Source: Neobacillus notoginsengisoli
GTDB lineage: Bacteria; Bacillota; Bacilli; Bacillales; Cytobacillaceae
Assembly (NCBI RefSeq): GCF_003515685.1
Contig: NZ_QWEG01000003.1
Span: 124,001-188,000, forward strand
DNA length: 64,000 nt
Direction of reading: 5' to 3'
Part shown: positions 52,776 through 60,682 of the stretch, piece after piece
Layout of the letters: the number at the start of each line of letters is the position of its first letter
Numbering within the stretch: position 1 is the first letter of the stretch
The notes under the pieces: model-generated
Database searches by the model: none
The model's input: only the letters and a program-made list of their open reading frames with translations
What the model was told of the DNA's origin: nothing
Made by a program: the position numbers and the translations under genes

Positions 52776-53447
52776 ATGGAGTTATTTTCACCTGAGTTTT
52801 GGTCGGCCTTATTTTCGCTCGTCATCATTGATCTTGTCCTGGCAGGGGATAATGCCATTGTAATAGGGCTCGCGGCAAGAAAGCTCCCGAAAAACCAGCA
52901 GAAAAAGGCAATTATCTGGGGAACGGTCGGTGCGATTTTTATCCGGGCGACAGCAACAATCTTCGTTGTATGGCTCCTTAAAATCCCTGGCTTGCACTTG
53001 ATTGGCGGTATTTTGCTTGTCTGGATTGCGTACAAGCTTCTTACCGATGAAAGTGAACATAATTTAAAAGCTGGCACGAGCTTCTGGGCTGCAATTAAAA
53101 CGATTATTATTGCAGATGCCATGATGGGCCTTGATAATGTGCTTGCTGTGGCCGGAGCGGCAAACGGGCATCCACTTTTGGTCATCATCGGACTTCTAAT
53201 CTCTATACCGATTGTGGTCTGGGGAAGCACGATCATTCTTAAGTGGATGGAAAGGTACCCGATTATTATTACGTTCGGAGCTGGCGTCTTGGCCTTTACC
53301 GCATCCAGGATGATTACGCAAGAAAATTTCTTGGCCGGGTTTTTTGAGGACAACCCTATCCTTAAATGGGGATTCATCGCCATTGTCATAATCGGGGTGA
53401 TCTTTGCCGGCAAGTTTAAGCAAAGAAGGCTGGCAGAGCAGCACTAA
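52776..53447 (+). CDS. ykoY: TerC family (YkoY/YjbE-like) manganese-linked membrane protein
   Basis: 223 residues, seven hydrophobic segments. IIDLVLAGDNAIVIGLA and MMGLDNVLAVAGAA carry the paired Asp-Asn motifs typical of TerC. In Bacillus, TerC proteins such as YkoY and YjbE (MeeY, MeeF) export manganese, often to metallate secreted enzymes, and are under the yybP-ykoY riboswitch, as here. ATG 52776 is chosen with GGAGTG upstream; TTG 52770 is a close alternative. It ends at a strong terminator. Confidence 0.88.
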   Translation: MELFSPEFWSALFSLVIIDLVLAGDNAIVIGLAARKLPKNQQKKAIIWGTVGAIFIRATATIFVVWLLKIPGLHLIGGILLVWIAYKLLTDESEHNLKAGTSFWAAIKTIIIADAMMGLDNVLAVAGAANGHPLLVIIGLLISIPIVVWGSTIILKWMERYPIIITFGAGVLAFTASRMITQENFLAGFFEDNPILKWGFIAIVIIGVIFAGKFKQRRLAEQH

Positions 53448-53498
53448 AAAACCGCAAATTCATGGATGGTATCTGCATCAAAAACTTAGTAGAGAAAA

Positions 53499-53526
53499 AA
53501 CAGCAAAATTTTTTGCTGTTTTTTCT
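53499..53526 (+). terminator. Terminator of the manganese operon
   Basis: AACAGCAAAA / TTTTGCTGTT stem with a TT loop and TTTTTTC tail. Confidence 0.88.
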
Positions 53527-53591
53527 TTTACCCCCAAACAGGGGATAGCGCTTCCGAATCCTATGTCAAAAGAAAGTTTGGAGGTTTCGGC

Positions 53592-53711
53592 ATGGATATC
53601 ACTCCAGTAGATATTGACCGACTGCTTGATTCATATAATAAACCAGACGATCATCACATGGAATTTGATTTAGTCCATGTTGAACTTGACACATTTTTGG
53701 AAAACAATTAA
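53592..53711 (+). CDS. Small acidic protein of unknown function
   Basis: 39 residues: MDITPVDIDRLLDSYNKP, then DDHHMEFDLVHVELDTFLENN. GGAGGTTTCGGC precedes ATG 53592 and a terminator follows, so it looks like a genuine small gene. It is strongly acidic and probably helical. The family is not recognised. Confidence 0.65.
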   Translation: MDITPVDIDRLLDSYNKPDDHHMEFDLVHVELDTFLENN

Positions 53712-53747
53712 TTTCAATGCGTTTCTCACCCTCTTTCTATAAATTTC

Positions 53748-53783
53748 CGCCCTCTGCAAAAACTGTAGAGGGCATTTTTTTAT
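53748..53783 (+). terminator. Terminator of the 39-residue gene
   Basis: GCCCTCT / AGAGGGC stem and a run of seven T residues. The dispersed repeat at 53809 begins 26 bp later. Confidence 0.85.
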
Positions 53784-53808
53784 TTTTAAGGCTTTGTTAT
53801 ACGTGGCT

Positions 53809-53938
53809 GTTGATTTCCTCTCCGGGCACACGCTTTCCGCGGGGCGTCAGTGGAGCCTCCTCGGCGCTAAAAGCGCCTGGGGGGTCTCCACCTTGCCGCT
53901 ACATCCCGCCGGAGTCGGTGCCCTCCGCTCCAATCAAC
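53809..53938. repeat. Dispersed GTTGATT/AATCAAC element, 130-bp copy
   Basis: Ends GTTGATT (53809) and AATCAAC (53932-53938). The left part holds CGCTTTCCGCGGGGCGTCAG and GGAGCCTCCTCGGCGC, with a GGCGC/GCGCC hairpin; the right part has GGGTCTCCACCTTGCCGC, CCCGCCGGAGTC and GTGCCCTCCGCTCC. It lies 218 bp before paaA. The gap from here to paaA (53939-54156) is A+T-rich and should carry the paa promoter. Confidence 0.88.
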
Positions 53939-54081
53939 GCAGGTGAAAATCAAGTTTCGTCTTTAACACAGCCATTTTTAAAAGAGTATGAAGCATAGAG
54001 TAGATGTGATGGATGAAAGAAAAAGTAATATAATCAATTTTCAGAATTATCATTTGACTTTTCACTATGAAGGGGTTATTT

Positions 54082-54130
54082 TTGAAGTAATTATATAACA
54101 CCATTACTCTATACCGGTAAAATACCGTTA
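54082..54130 (+). promoter_or_regulatory. paaA: Candidate paaA control region
   Basis: A palindrome CGGTA-AAA-TACCG (13 bp) lies at about 54115-54127, inside ATACCGGTAAAATACCGT, just ahead of the GGAGGGG ribosome site. TTGAAG and TTGACT are possible -35 boxes upstream but no -10 box is convincing. PaaX, encoded at the other end of the cluster, is the likely binder; this is inference. Confidence 0.35.
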
Positions 54131-54156
54131 TATGAGGCAGACTGGAGGGGTTAAAT

Positions 54157-55113
54157 TTGGTGACTGCTGGCCACTTGTCTGAAGAGAAAAAGCTTGAGAG
54201 GTTCATTGAGCGAATTAATGCCGGCGAGAAAATCGAGGCGGACGATTGGATGCCGGAAGAGTATCGGAAGACCTTGATTAAACTGATTTCGATGCATGGA
54301 ATCAGTGAAATCATGGGAGCTCTTCCTGAAAAAGAATGGGTGCCTAAAGCACCTTCCCTGAAAAGAAAGCTGGGCATCATGGCAAAAGTCCAGGATGAAA
54401 TGGGCCATGGACAGCTTTTGCTTCGGGTTGCCGAGGATTTGATGAAGCCTTATGGAAAAAACCGTGAGACAATCATGGAAGACTTGTTCAGCGGGGATCT
54501 TAAATTTCACAATGTTTTCCATATGGAAGCGCCGACATGGGCGGATGCGGGACTTATCGGATGGCTTGTCGACGGCGCCGCGATCATAACGCAAACGAAT
54601 ATGCTTGATGCTTCATATGGCCCTTATGCAAGGGCACTTAAAAGAATTTGCGCGGAGGAAGTTTTCCATGCGCAGCATGGTGAGTCGATTATCATTGCCC
54701 TTGCGGAAGGGACAAAAGAACAGCGGGCAATGATTCAGGATTCGCTTAACCGTTGGTGGGATTCACTACTGATGTTTTTCGGCCCGGGGGATGCATCGAC
54801 AACAGGAACATCCAAGCAGGATACTACAATTAAATATAAAATCCGCACGAAAACAAATGAACAGCTGAGGCAGGATTTCTTTACGAAATACATTCCTAGA
54901 GTCCTTTCACTTGGCTTGACGCTGCCCGACGAAACGATACGGTTTGATGAAGAAACCGGAAAGTGGGTATACCTTCAGCCTGATTGGAGCCTATTTAAGC
55001 AGATTATTAAAAACAAAGGCCCTAAATCAGAAGAAAGGCTGAGGCTCAGAAAAATATCGTATGAAACGAACGCCTGGGTACGCGAGGCATTAGGATCTGA
55101 GGACGTCTCTTGA
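54157..55113 (+). CDS. paaA: 1,2-phenylacetyl-CoA epoxidase, subunit PaaA
   Basis: 318 residues, ferritin-like di-iron oxygenase subunit. The metal motifs are DEMGHGQ and EEVFHAQHG, each ExxH. PaaA is the catalytic subunit that epoxidises the ring of phenylacetyl-CoA with O2. LMKPYGKNRETIMEDLFSG and FHMEAPTWADAGLIGW are conserved family segments. The start is TTG 54157 after CTGGAGGGG. It heads the paaABCD operon; paaB begins 41 bp after its stop. Confidence 0.95.
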   Translation: MVTAGHLSEEKKLERFIERINAGEKIEADDWMPEEYRKTLIKLISMHGISEIMGALPEKEWVPKAPSLKRKLGIMAKVQDEMGHGQLLLRVAEDLMKPYGKNRETIMEDLFSGDLKFHNVFHMEAPTWADAGLIGWLVDGAAIITQTNMLDASYGPYARALKRICAEEVFHAQHGESIIIALAEGTKEQRAMIQDSLNRWWDSLLMFFGPGDASTTGTSKQDTTIKYKIRTKTNEQLRQDFFTKYIPRVLSLGLTLPDETIRFDEETGKWVYLQPDWSLFKQIIKNKGPKSEERLRLRKISYETNAWVREALGSEDVS

Positions 55114-55154
55114 ATGGTAATAGAAGTGATGGAACTGTGAGGGGAGTGGGTGCT

Positions 55155-55529
55155 TTGCCAGAAAACAATTTTTATCAGGAGTATGAGGTGTTTAGCAGAA
55201 GGTCGGATACTGCGCCGATGCAGTACCAGTTTTCCCTGCTGGCTCCCAACCAGGAACTGGCCCTCGTCATGGCGCAGGAAAATTTTATGCGCCGCGAGCC
55301 TGTCTCTGATATTTGGGTTGTAAAACGGACTGCAATCCGCAAGATGACCATTGAAGAAAAGGAAACGTTGAAAAGGCTGGATAACAAAGATTATAGGAAT
55401 ACAAAGGGATACGGATATTTAAAGAAAAAATGGCGCCAGTATGAACAGGAAATGCTGGATGAAAAGGAAATCATGTCATGGGGAGGCGGTGGATGCGGTG
55501 CAGATCAAAACACCAGAAGCGGCAGCTGA
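55155..55529 (+). CDS. paaB: 1,2-phenylacetyl-CoA epoxidase, subunit PaaB
   Basis: 124 residues: NNFYQEYEVFSRRSDTAPMQ, then HVG-like LLAPNQELALVMAQENFMRREPVSDIWVVKR condensed in the N-terminal half. PaaB is a small subunit that bridges PaaAC units; it binds no metal. TTG 55155 follows GGGGAGTGG and gives the usual length; the frame extends to TTG 55110, which overlaps the paaA stop. The C-terminal GGGGCGAD overlaps the start of paaC, so the two are coupled. Confidence 0.9.
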   Translation: MPENNFYQEYEVFSRRSDTAPMQYQFSLLAPNQELALVMAQENFMRREPVSDIWVVKRTAIRKMTIEEKETLKRLDNKDYRNTKGYGYLKKKWRQYEQEMLDEKEIMSWGGGGCGADQNTRSGS

Positions 55530-56319
55530 AAACTTGAATTACAAAGAAGCCTTGATCAATTTGTTATTCCAGTTGTCAGACGATGATTTCATTGTTGCTT
55601 ACAGAGGCTCTGAGTGGCTCGGACTCGCGCCTCATATTGAAGAAGATGTTGCTTTTGCCTCAATCAGCCAGGATACGATGGGCCATGCAGCTATGTTTTA
55701 TAAGCTGCTTGAGGATTTGGGAGTTGGTCCGGTTGACAGCCTTGCACACGCAAGGACTGCCGCGGAACGAAAAAATGCTGTTTTGCTTGAACTCGTGAAC
55801 GGACCCGGAACCTATATTAAGGAGCCCCAATATGACTGGGCGTTTGCCGTCGTCCGCCACTATTTCTATACTATTGCAAAAAAAATAAAGATGGTGGCAT
55901 TGATGAGTTCTTCCTATAGCCCGCTGGCCGAAGCAGCTGCACGGGTAAATATCGAACTCTATTATCACCACCTTCATTGGAAAACGTGGTTCAGCCAGCT
56001 CATGTCTGCTGGAGGCGAAGCGAGGACACGGATGGAAGCTGCCATTAAAAAAGCGTTTGACACAGCTGGCGACCTGTTTTCTTATGGAAATATGGCAGGA
56101 GACATCACGGGTTTCAATTTGATTGACGAAAGTTCGGCACTTCAGGAGAAATGGCTGGAACAGTTAAAAATGGTATTCGATTCTGTCGATTTTGCCTTGC
56201 CGGAGCAACTAGGAATCAAAATGGGCAATGGCCGAGATGGCCAGCACACGAAAGATCTGGAAGAGGCACTCTCTGTGTTAAGTGAAGTTTACAGATTTGA
56301 TCCTGCGGCAGCATGGTAA
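55498..56319 (+). CDS. paaC: 1,2-phenylacetyl-CoA epoxidase, subunit PaaC
   Basis: About 273 residues. A ferritin-like structural subunit paired with PaaA: NYKEALINLLFQLSDDDFIVAYRGSEWLG, DTMGHAAMFYKLL and FAVVRHYFYTIAKKIKMVALM in condensed form. The metal site is degenerate in PaaC, and it stabilises the PaaA dimer. GTG 55498, 11 bases after GGAGG, is the most plausible start; GTG 55489 lies nearer to the site. It overlaps paaB by 32 bp. Confidence 0.92.
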   Translation: MQIKTPEAAAENLNYKEALINLLFQLSDDDFIVAYRGSEWLGLAPHIEEDVAFASISQDTMGHAAMFYKLLEDLGVGPVDSLAHARTAAERKNAVLLELVNGPGTYIKEPQYDWAFAVVRHYFYTIAKKIKMVALMSSSYSPLAEAAARVNIELYYHHLHWKTWFSQLMSAGGEARTRMEAAIKKAFDTAGDLFSYGNMAGDITGFNLIDESSALQEKWLEQLKMVFDSVDFALPEQLGIKMGNGRDGQHTKDLEEALSVLSEVYRFDPAAAW

Positions 56320-56348
56320 CGTAAATTTTTGCAAAAGGGATGACCGCT

Positions 56349-56855
56349 GTGGAAGCGAAAAAGGTGCCAGACAACCTGGCGAGGGACTTAGTTTTGAAAG
56401 CGCTTTATTCTGTCATGGACCCGGAAATTCCGTCTGTTTCGATTGTTGACCTCGGCATGCTCCATGACATCAGTATTGATGGGTCAAGGGTCGAGATTTC
56501 ACTGATTCCAACCTTCCTAGGCTGCCCAGCGCTTGACATCATAAAGGGAAATACCGAAAAAGCGTTAATGGCACTAGGGGAATTTACAGAAGTGGATGTG
56601 CGCTTTATTTACAATCAAATTTGGACAACAGACCGGGTAACAGAGGAGGGACGGTTACGGTTAAAGGAATTTGGCATCGCCCCGCCGCCGAGGGAGCTTA
56701 AAGATGGCGGCTGGGAAGTTGATTGTCCGTTTTGCGGTTCGCCTTATACGACACTCGACAATATTTTCGGCCCGGCTGCCTGCAGAAGCATCCTATATTG
56801 CCGTTCCTGTAAAAATCCATTCGAGGCAATGAAACCAGTCTCGAATTTAATGTAA
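56349..56855 (+). CDS. paaD: Phenylacetyl-CoA epoxidase maturation protein PaaD
   Basis: 168 residues. An N-terminal MIP18/DUF59 domain (DPEIPSVSIVDLGMLHDI, PTFLGCPALDII) and a C-terminal cysteine cluster (CPFCGS, AACRSI, CRSC). PaaD is needed for the epoxidase in vivo, probably for metal or iron-sulfur delivery. The start is GTG 56349 after AAAGGG; ATG 56340 is too close to it. It ends the first paa unit; a dispersed repeat follows at 56895. Confidence 0.92.
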   Translation: MEAKKVPDNLARDLVLKALYSVMDPEIPSVSIVDLGMLHDISIDGSRVEISLIPTFLGCPALDIIKGNTEKALMALGEFTEVDVRFIYNQIWTTDRVTEEGRLRLKEFGIAPPPRELKDGGWEVDCPFCGSPYTTLDNIFGPAACRSILYCRSCKNPFEAMKPVSNLM

Positions 56856-56894
56856 GGCTTCATCAATTCAAACTTCTAATCATGTTTTCACTAA

Positions 56895-57081
56895 GTTGAT
56901 TGGAGTGAAGGGCACCGACTCCGGCGGGACGTGGCGGCAAGGTGGAGACCCCACAGGCGCCAAAGCGCCGAGGAGGCTCCACTGACGCCCCGCGGAAAGC
57001 GTGTGCCTCGTGACAGGCAAAAACCGCCTGTCCCTGCGATGACTATTCACAGGAGCCTTCCTTTGCGTAGCGGAAATCAAC
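56895..57081. repeat. Dispersed GTTGATT/AATCAAC element, 187-bp copy
   Basis: In opposite orientation to the 53809 copy. Ends GTTGATT (56895) and AATCAAC (57075-57081). Contains CACCGACTCCGGCGGGAC, GGCGGCAAGGTGGAGACC, GCCGAGGAGGCTCCACTGAC and CCCCGCGGAAAGCG. An extra ~70 bp (with GACAGGC / GCCTGTC hairpin and AGCCTTCCTTTGCG) is also present in the 63701 copy. It sits between paaD and the second paa unit. Confidence 0.88.
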
Positions 57082-57120
57082 AGCATTTACAAATTGGAAT
57101 GTAGATGTCCATTCGGCAGT

Positions 57121-57150
57121 AAGGGCGAAACCGAATACCTAGTTTGCCCT
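57121..57150 (+). promoter_or_regulatory. Inverted repeat in the leader of the second paa unit
   Basis: AGGGC-(G)-AAAC pairs with GTTT-GCCCT across 10 bases, 25 bp before the EthD-like start. It could be an operator (PaaX) or a leader hairpin. There is no T run, so it is not a terminator. Confidence 0.4.
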
Positions 57151-57175
57151 ATAAATGATAAGGGAGAGAAGCTAA

Positions 57176-57484
57176 ATGATAAAAATGATTGCGCTTTACA
57201 AGCATCCGGAGAACAAGGAAGCATTTGACGAACACTACTTTAAAACCCATGGACCGTTAACAGCAAAAATTCCAGGCCTAAAGAAAATGGACGTAACGAG
57301 GATTATTGGCAGCCCAATGGGCGGGGAAGGCAAGTATTATTTGATGTGTGAAATGTATTATGAAGATATGGCCTCATTTAAAGCTGCAATGAAAACCGAT
57401 GAAGCGAGGGCATCCGGAAAAGATGTCATGAGTTTCGCCGGCGACCTTGTCACAATGATGATTGGTGAGGAAGTGAATGAGTAG
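57176..57484 (+). CDS. EthD-family dimeric alpha-beta barrel protein
   Basis: 102 residues: IKMIALYKHPENKEAFDEHYFKTHGPL, then KMDVTRIIGSP and YYLMCEMYYEDM. The HYFKTHGPLT element is typical of EthD, a ferredoxin-like fold used by small catabolic isomerases or partners. Its position as first gene of the paaFG unit suggests a role in phenylacetate catabolism, such as helping an unstable ring-cleavage intermediate; that is inference. GGGAGAG precedes ATG 57176. It overlaps paaF by eight bases. Confidence 0.8.
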   Translation: MIKMIALYKHPENKEAFDEHYFKTHGPLTAKIPGLKKMDVTRIIGSPMGGEGKYYLMCEMYYEDMASFKAAMKTDEARASGKDVMSFAGDLVTMMIGEEVNE

Positions 57485-58256
57485 TAAGCCAAGGTACATC
57501 GAAACGCGAACGGATGGCCCTGTAGGTTTTATCGAACTGAATCGCCCCGAAGTCCTGAATGCATTAAATAGAGTCATGGTTGCTGAAATCCTAGCCTCTA
57601 TGGAGGAATTCGACAGGAATGACACAATCAAAGTCATTGTTCTGAGCGGAAAAGGACGCTGTTTTGCAGCGGGTGCGGACATCGATGAAATGGCTGAAGC
57701 CGATTCAGTGGAAATGGAGCTCCTCAATCAATTTACAGATTGGGACCGGCTTTCTTGGATTAAAAAACCTATAATTGGCGCTGTCCACGGGTTTGCCCTT
57801 GGCGGTGCTTTCGAGCTTGCTCTATGCTGTGATCTCCTTTTTGCTGCTGAGGATGCTGAATTCGGATTTCCTGAGGTGCTTCTCGGGATTATGCCTGGAG
57901 CAGGCGGAACCGTTAGGCTGACGAAACTTGCCGGAAAAACAAAAGCGATGGAATGGCTGTTTACCGGGAAACGGATTTTGGCAAAAGAAGCCCGTGATTT
58001 CGGGATTGTCAACCAGCTCTTTGCAAAGGAAGCGCTCATGGAGGAGACAGCGAGATACGCTCACCAGCTGGCAAAAATGCCTCCGCTCTCGGTTCGGTAT
58101 ATTAAGGAATCCGTGCTTAAAGCGGTTGACGCATCTATTTATGAAGGGATGCAATTCGAGCGAAAGAATTTCTCACTTTTATTTTCATCCGCTGACCAGA
58201 AGGAAGGCATGCGAGCTTTTATGGAAAAGAGAAAGGCGAATTTCAAAGGCCGATAA
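57477..58256 (+). CDS. paaF: Enoyl-CoA hydratase PaaF-like
   Basis: 259 residues, crotonase fold. GRCFAAGADIDEMAEADSVE and HGFALGGAFELALCCDL form the oxyanion hole, and FPEVLLGIMPGAGGTVRLTKL carries two catalytic Glu (positions of E144/E164 in rat hydratase). PaaF hydrates 2,3-dehydroadipyl-CoA. ATG 57477 overlaps the EthD stop; paaG starts 13 bp after its own stop. Crotonases are alike, so PaaF versus PaaG is decided by comparison with the next gene. Confidence 0.85.
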   Translation: MSSKPRYIETRTDGPVGFIELNRPEVLNALNRVMVAEILASMEEFDRNDTIKVIVLSGKGRCFAAGADIDEMAEADSVEMELLNQFTDWDRLSWIKKPIIGAVHGFALGGAFELALCCDLLFAAEDAEFGFPEVLLGIMPGAGGTVRLTKLAGKTKAMEWLFTGKRILAKEARDFGIVNQLFAKEALMEETARYAHQLAKMPPLSVRYIKESVLKAVDASIYEGMQFERKNFSLLFSSADQKEGMRAFMEKRKANFKGR

Positions 58257-58269
58257 GGAGGTACATAGC

Positions 58270-59043
58270 GTGTTTGAAACAGTTATCTATGAAATGCGGG
58301 ATTCCACAGCTTGGATTACGCTCAATCGGCCGGATAAACTGAATGCTTTCACAGCCCAGCTAAACAAAGATGTTGCAACAGCCGTCCGATCAGCCGCAAA
58401 GGACAAAGAGGTCCGGGCCATTGTAATTACCGGGGCTGGCAGGGCTTTTTGTTCCGGACAGGATTTAGGGGATGTAGATGAAACGACCGATTATGGCGAT
58501 GTCCTTAGGAATCGGTACAATCCAATGATTATGGAAATTGAAAAATGTGAAAAACCGGTGATTGCAGCTGTCAATGGTGTTGCGGCAGGAGCCGGAATGA
58601 GTCTGGCCCTCGCATGCGATTTCAGGGTTTTATCAAATAAGGCAAGTTTTGTTCAGGCTTTCATTCACGTCGGGCTTGTGCCGGATGCCGGAAACCTGTA
58701 TTACCTGCCAAAGCTCGTCGGCCACGCAAAAGCCCTGGAGCTTGCAGTTCTAGGCGAAAAAATTTCCGCTGAGGAATGTTTACGACTTGGATTGGCGACG
58801 AAGGTCGTAGCGGCTGAGTCCTTTTCTGATGAGGCAGAAGCATTTGCGGGCAGGCTGGCTGCGATGCCTACAAAAGCAATCGGTCTAATCAAAAGGAACC
58901 TTAAGTCGAGCTGGGAAACAGGGATGGCCGATTTCCTTGAAAGGGATGCCCAGAGCCAGCGGATTGCAAGCCAGTCCCATGATCACAAAGAAGGCGTCCA
59001 GGCCTTTATGGAAAAGAGAAAACCAGAATTCCAAGGATTTTAA
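58270..59043 (+). CDS. paaG: Enoyl-CoA hydratase/isomerase PaaG-like
   Basis: 257 residues. GRAFCSGQDLGDVDETTDYG and NGVAAGAGMSLALACDF form the oxyanion hole; FVQAFIHVGLVPDAGNLYYLPKLVG resembles PaaG, where the hydratase Glu is altered and an Asp (in PDAG) acts, as expected for the isomerase that turns ring-1,2-epoxyphenylacetyl-CoA into oxepin-CoA. GTG 58270 follows GGAGG; a longer frame starting inside paaF has no site. Confidence 0.87.
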   Translation: MFETVIYEMRDSTAWITLNRPDKLNAFTAQLNKDVATAVRSAAKDKEVRAIVITGAGRAFCSGQDLGDVDETTDYGDVLRNRYNPMIMEIEKCEKPVIAAVNGVAAGAGMSLALACDFRVLSNKASFVQAFIHVGLVPDAGNLYYLPKLVGHAKALELAVLGEKISAEECLRLGLATKVVAAESFSDEAEAFAGRLAAMPTKAIGLIKRNLKSSWETGMADFLERDAQSQRIASQSHDHKEGVQAFMEKRKPEFQGF

Positions 59044-59077
59044 TCAGAATAATTTTGCCATAAAAGGAGCTGTTACT

Positions 59078-60595
59078 ATGTCGACAATAAAAGAGCAAAA
59101 GCTTGAACCGCTTGAAATGAAGCGCGATTACTATCGTCTGATTATTAACGGGGAGAGGGTGGATAGCCAGTCGGGTGAAACGTATGCGGTTGTTAATCCC
59201 GCTACAGGTGAAGAGATTGCCAGAGTTGCAAAAGCGTCGATTGCCGATGCCGAGCGGGCCGTTGAAGCTGCTAGGCAGGCGTTCGACAACGGGAAATGGC
59301 GCAGATCCCCTGTCAATAAACGTTCACGTACGTTAAATAAAATTGCATCTATCATGCGCTCCAGATTTAATGAATTGGTAGAGTTGGAGATTCTTGATAC
59401 AGGGAAATCACTTTCAGCCGCACAGGGGCAGGTGATGCAGGCAATTGAGGATTTCGAATTTTATGCGGGAGCGATTGTCAGCCATCGCGGCGCGGTGAAC
59501 AGCATGCCGGGCGCTTTCCAAAATATAACCGAAAAAGAGCCGGTGGGCGTCTGTGCACAAATTATTCCGTGGAACTACCCTCTTATGATGGCGGCTTGGA
59601 AAATCGCCCCGGCGATCGCGGTTGGCTGTTCAATCGTCGTTAAGCCAGCGTCGCTTACGCCTTTAACTGCGATCGTTCTTGGAGAAATCTGTATTGAGGC
59701 AGGCGTATCGGAAGGAGTTGTCAATATACTACCAGGTGCCGGTTCTGAAGTCGGAAATTACCTCGTCGAGCATCCGAAAGTCAATAAAGTGGCATTCACA
59801 GGCTCCACACCGATTGGAAAAGATATTATGGCAAAAGCTTCGCAAACGCTGAAGCGTGTGACGCTAGAACTGGGCGGCAAGTCCCCGAACATTGTCTTTG
59901 AAGACGCGGATATTGATGCGGCGGTTGATGGTTCCCTGTTCGGCATTTTCTATAATAGCGGCCAATCGTGTGAAGCACGGTCTCGCCTTTATGTTCACGA
60001 AAGTATTTATGATGAGTTCATGGAAAAGTTTATTGGCAAAACGAAAAAGTTGAAGCTTGGCAATCCATTTGAGAAAGATACCCATGTAGGGGCGATTATC
60101 AACCGCTCACAGCTTGAAGTAATTGACGGTTATGTGCAATCCGCCATCCAGGACGGAGCAAAAGCAGAAGTTGGCGGAAAAGAAGCGGTTGTGGAAGGCT
60201 ATGAAAATGGCTTCTGGTATGAACCTACCATTCTTACAAATGTACACCATGAAATGAAAGCTGTCAGAGAAGAGATATTCGGGCCGGTTGTTGTCGTGAT
60301 GAAATTTTCGGACGAAAAGGAAGCAATTAAACTTGCAAATGACAGTGATTACGGCTTGGGCTCAGCTATTTGGACAAAGGATTACGGCAGGGCGACAAGG
60401 GTCTCCAAGCAAATCCAAGCAGGAATTGTCATGGTGAACTGCCCGTTTTCAGCGTTTCCGGGAACGCCTTTCGGAGGCTATAAGCAGTCAGGATTCGGAA
60501 GAGAGCTTTCAATTGAAACGCTTGACCTTTATACAGAAACGAAGAGTATCATTTCCTATTATGGTCCAAGACCATTAAACCCGCTTGGCGTGTAG
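59078..60595 (+). CDS. NAD-dependent aldehyde dehydrogenase in the paa cluster
   Basis: 505 residues, a full ALDH. PWNYPLMMAAWKIAPAIAVG (cofactor), GSEVGNYLVEHPKV, LELGGKSPN (catalytic Glu), SGQSCEARSRLYVHE (catalytic Cys) and EEIFGPVVVV are present. E. coli PaaZ fuses such a domain to a MaoC hydrolase; here the ALDH is separate and no hydrolase domain is attached. It probably oxidises 3-oxo-5,6-dehydrosuberyl-CoA semialdehyde, or phenylacetaldehyde. AAAGGAG precedes ATG 59078. Confidence 0.85.
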   Translation: MSTIKEQKLEPLEMKRDYYRLIINGERVDSQSGETYAVVNPATGEEIARVAKASIADAERAVEAARQAFDNGKWRRSPVNKRSRTLNKIASIMRSRFNELVELEILDTGKSLSAAQGQVMQAIEDFEFYAGAIVSHRGAVNSMPGAFQNITEKEPVGVCAQIIPWNYPLMMAAWKIAPAIAVGCSIVVKPASLTPLTAIVLGEICIEAGVSEGVVNILPGAGSEVGNYLVEHPKVNKVAFTGSTPIGKDIMAKASQTLKRVTLELGGKSPNIVFEDADIDAAVDGSLFGIFYNSGQSCEARSRLYVHESIYDEFMEKFIGKTKKLKLGNPFEKDTHVGAIINRSQLEVIDGYVQSAIQDGAKAEVGGKEAVVEGYENGFWYEPTILTNVHHEMKAVREEIFGPVVVVMKFSDEKEAIKLANDSDYGLGSAIWTKDYGRATRVSKQIQAGIVMVNCPFSAFPGTPFGGYKQSGFGRELSIETLDLYTETKSIISYYGPRPLNPLGV

Positions 60596-60616
60596 GGATT
60601 TGTTTTCAATGAGGTA

Positions 60617-60656
60617 AGCAGCCGGCACTTTGCAAAAGGTGCCTGGCTGTGTTTTT
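60617..60656 (+). terminator. Terminator-like hairpin after the ALDH gene
   Basis: CAGCC-GCAC pairs with GTGC-GGCTG with a small bulge, followed by TGTTTTTC. It may only attenuate, because paaH follows on the same strand. Confidence 0.6.
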
Positions 60657-60682
60657 CATAGTCTGCTAATGGGGAGTGGGAC

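Noticed and set aside
56880-57086. Hypothetical protein on the minus strand, similar to a frame at 63636-63938
   Set aside because: The two frames are similar only because they read through copies of the same dispersed repeat; there is no ribosome site.
57928-58269. 371-codon version of PaaG starting inside paaF
   Set aside because: It overlaps paaF in another frame, and GTG 58270 has a strong GGAGG site and the normal PaaG N-terminus.
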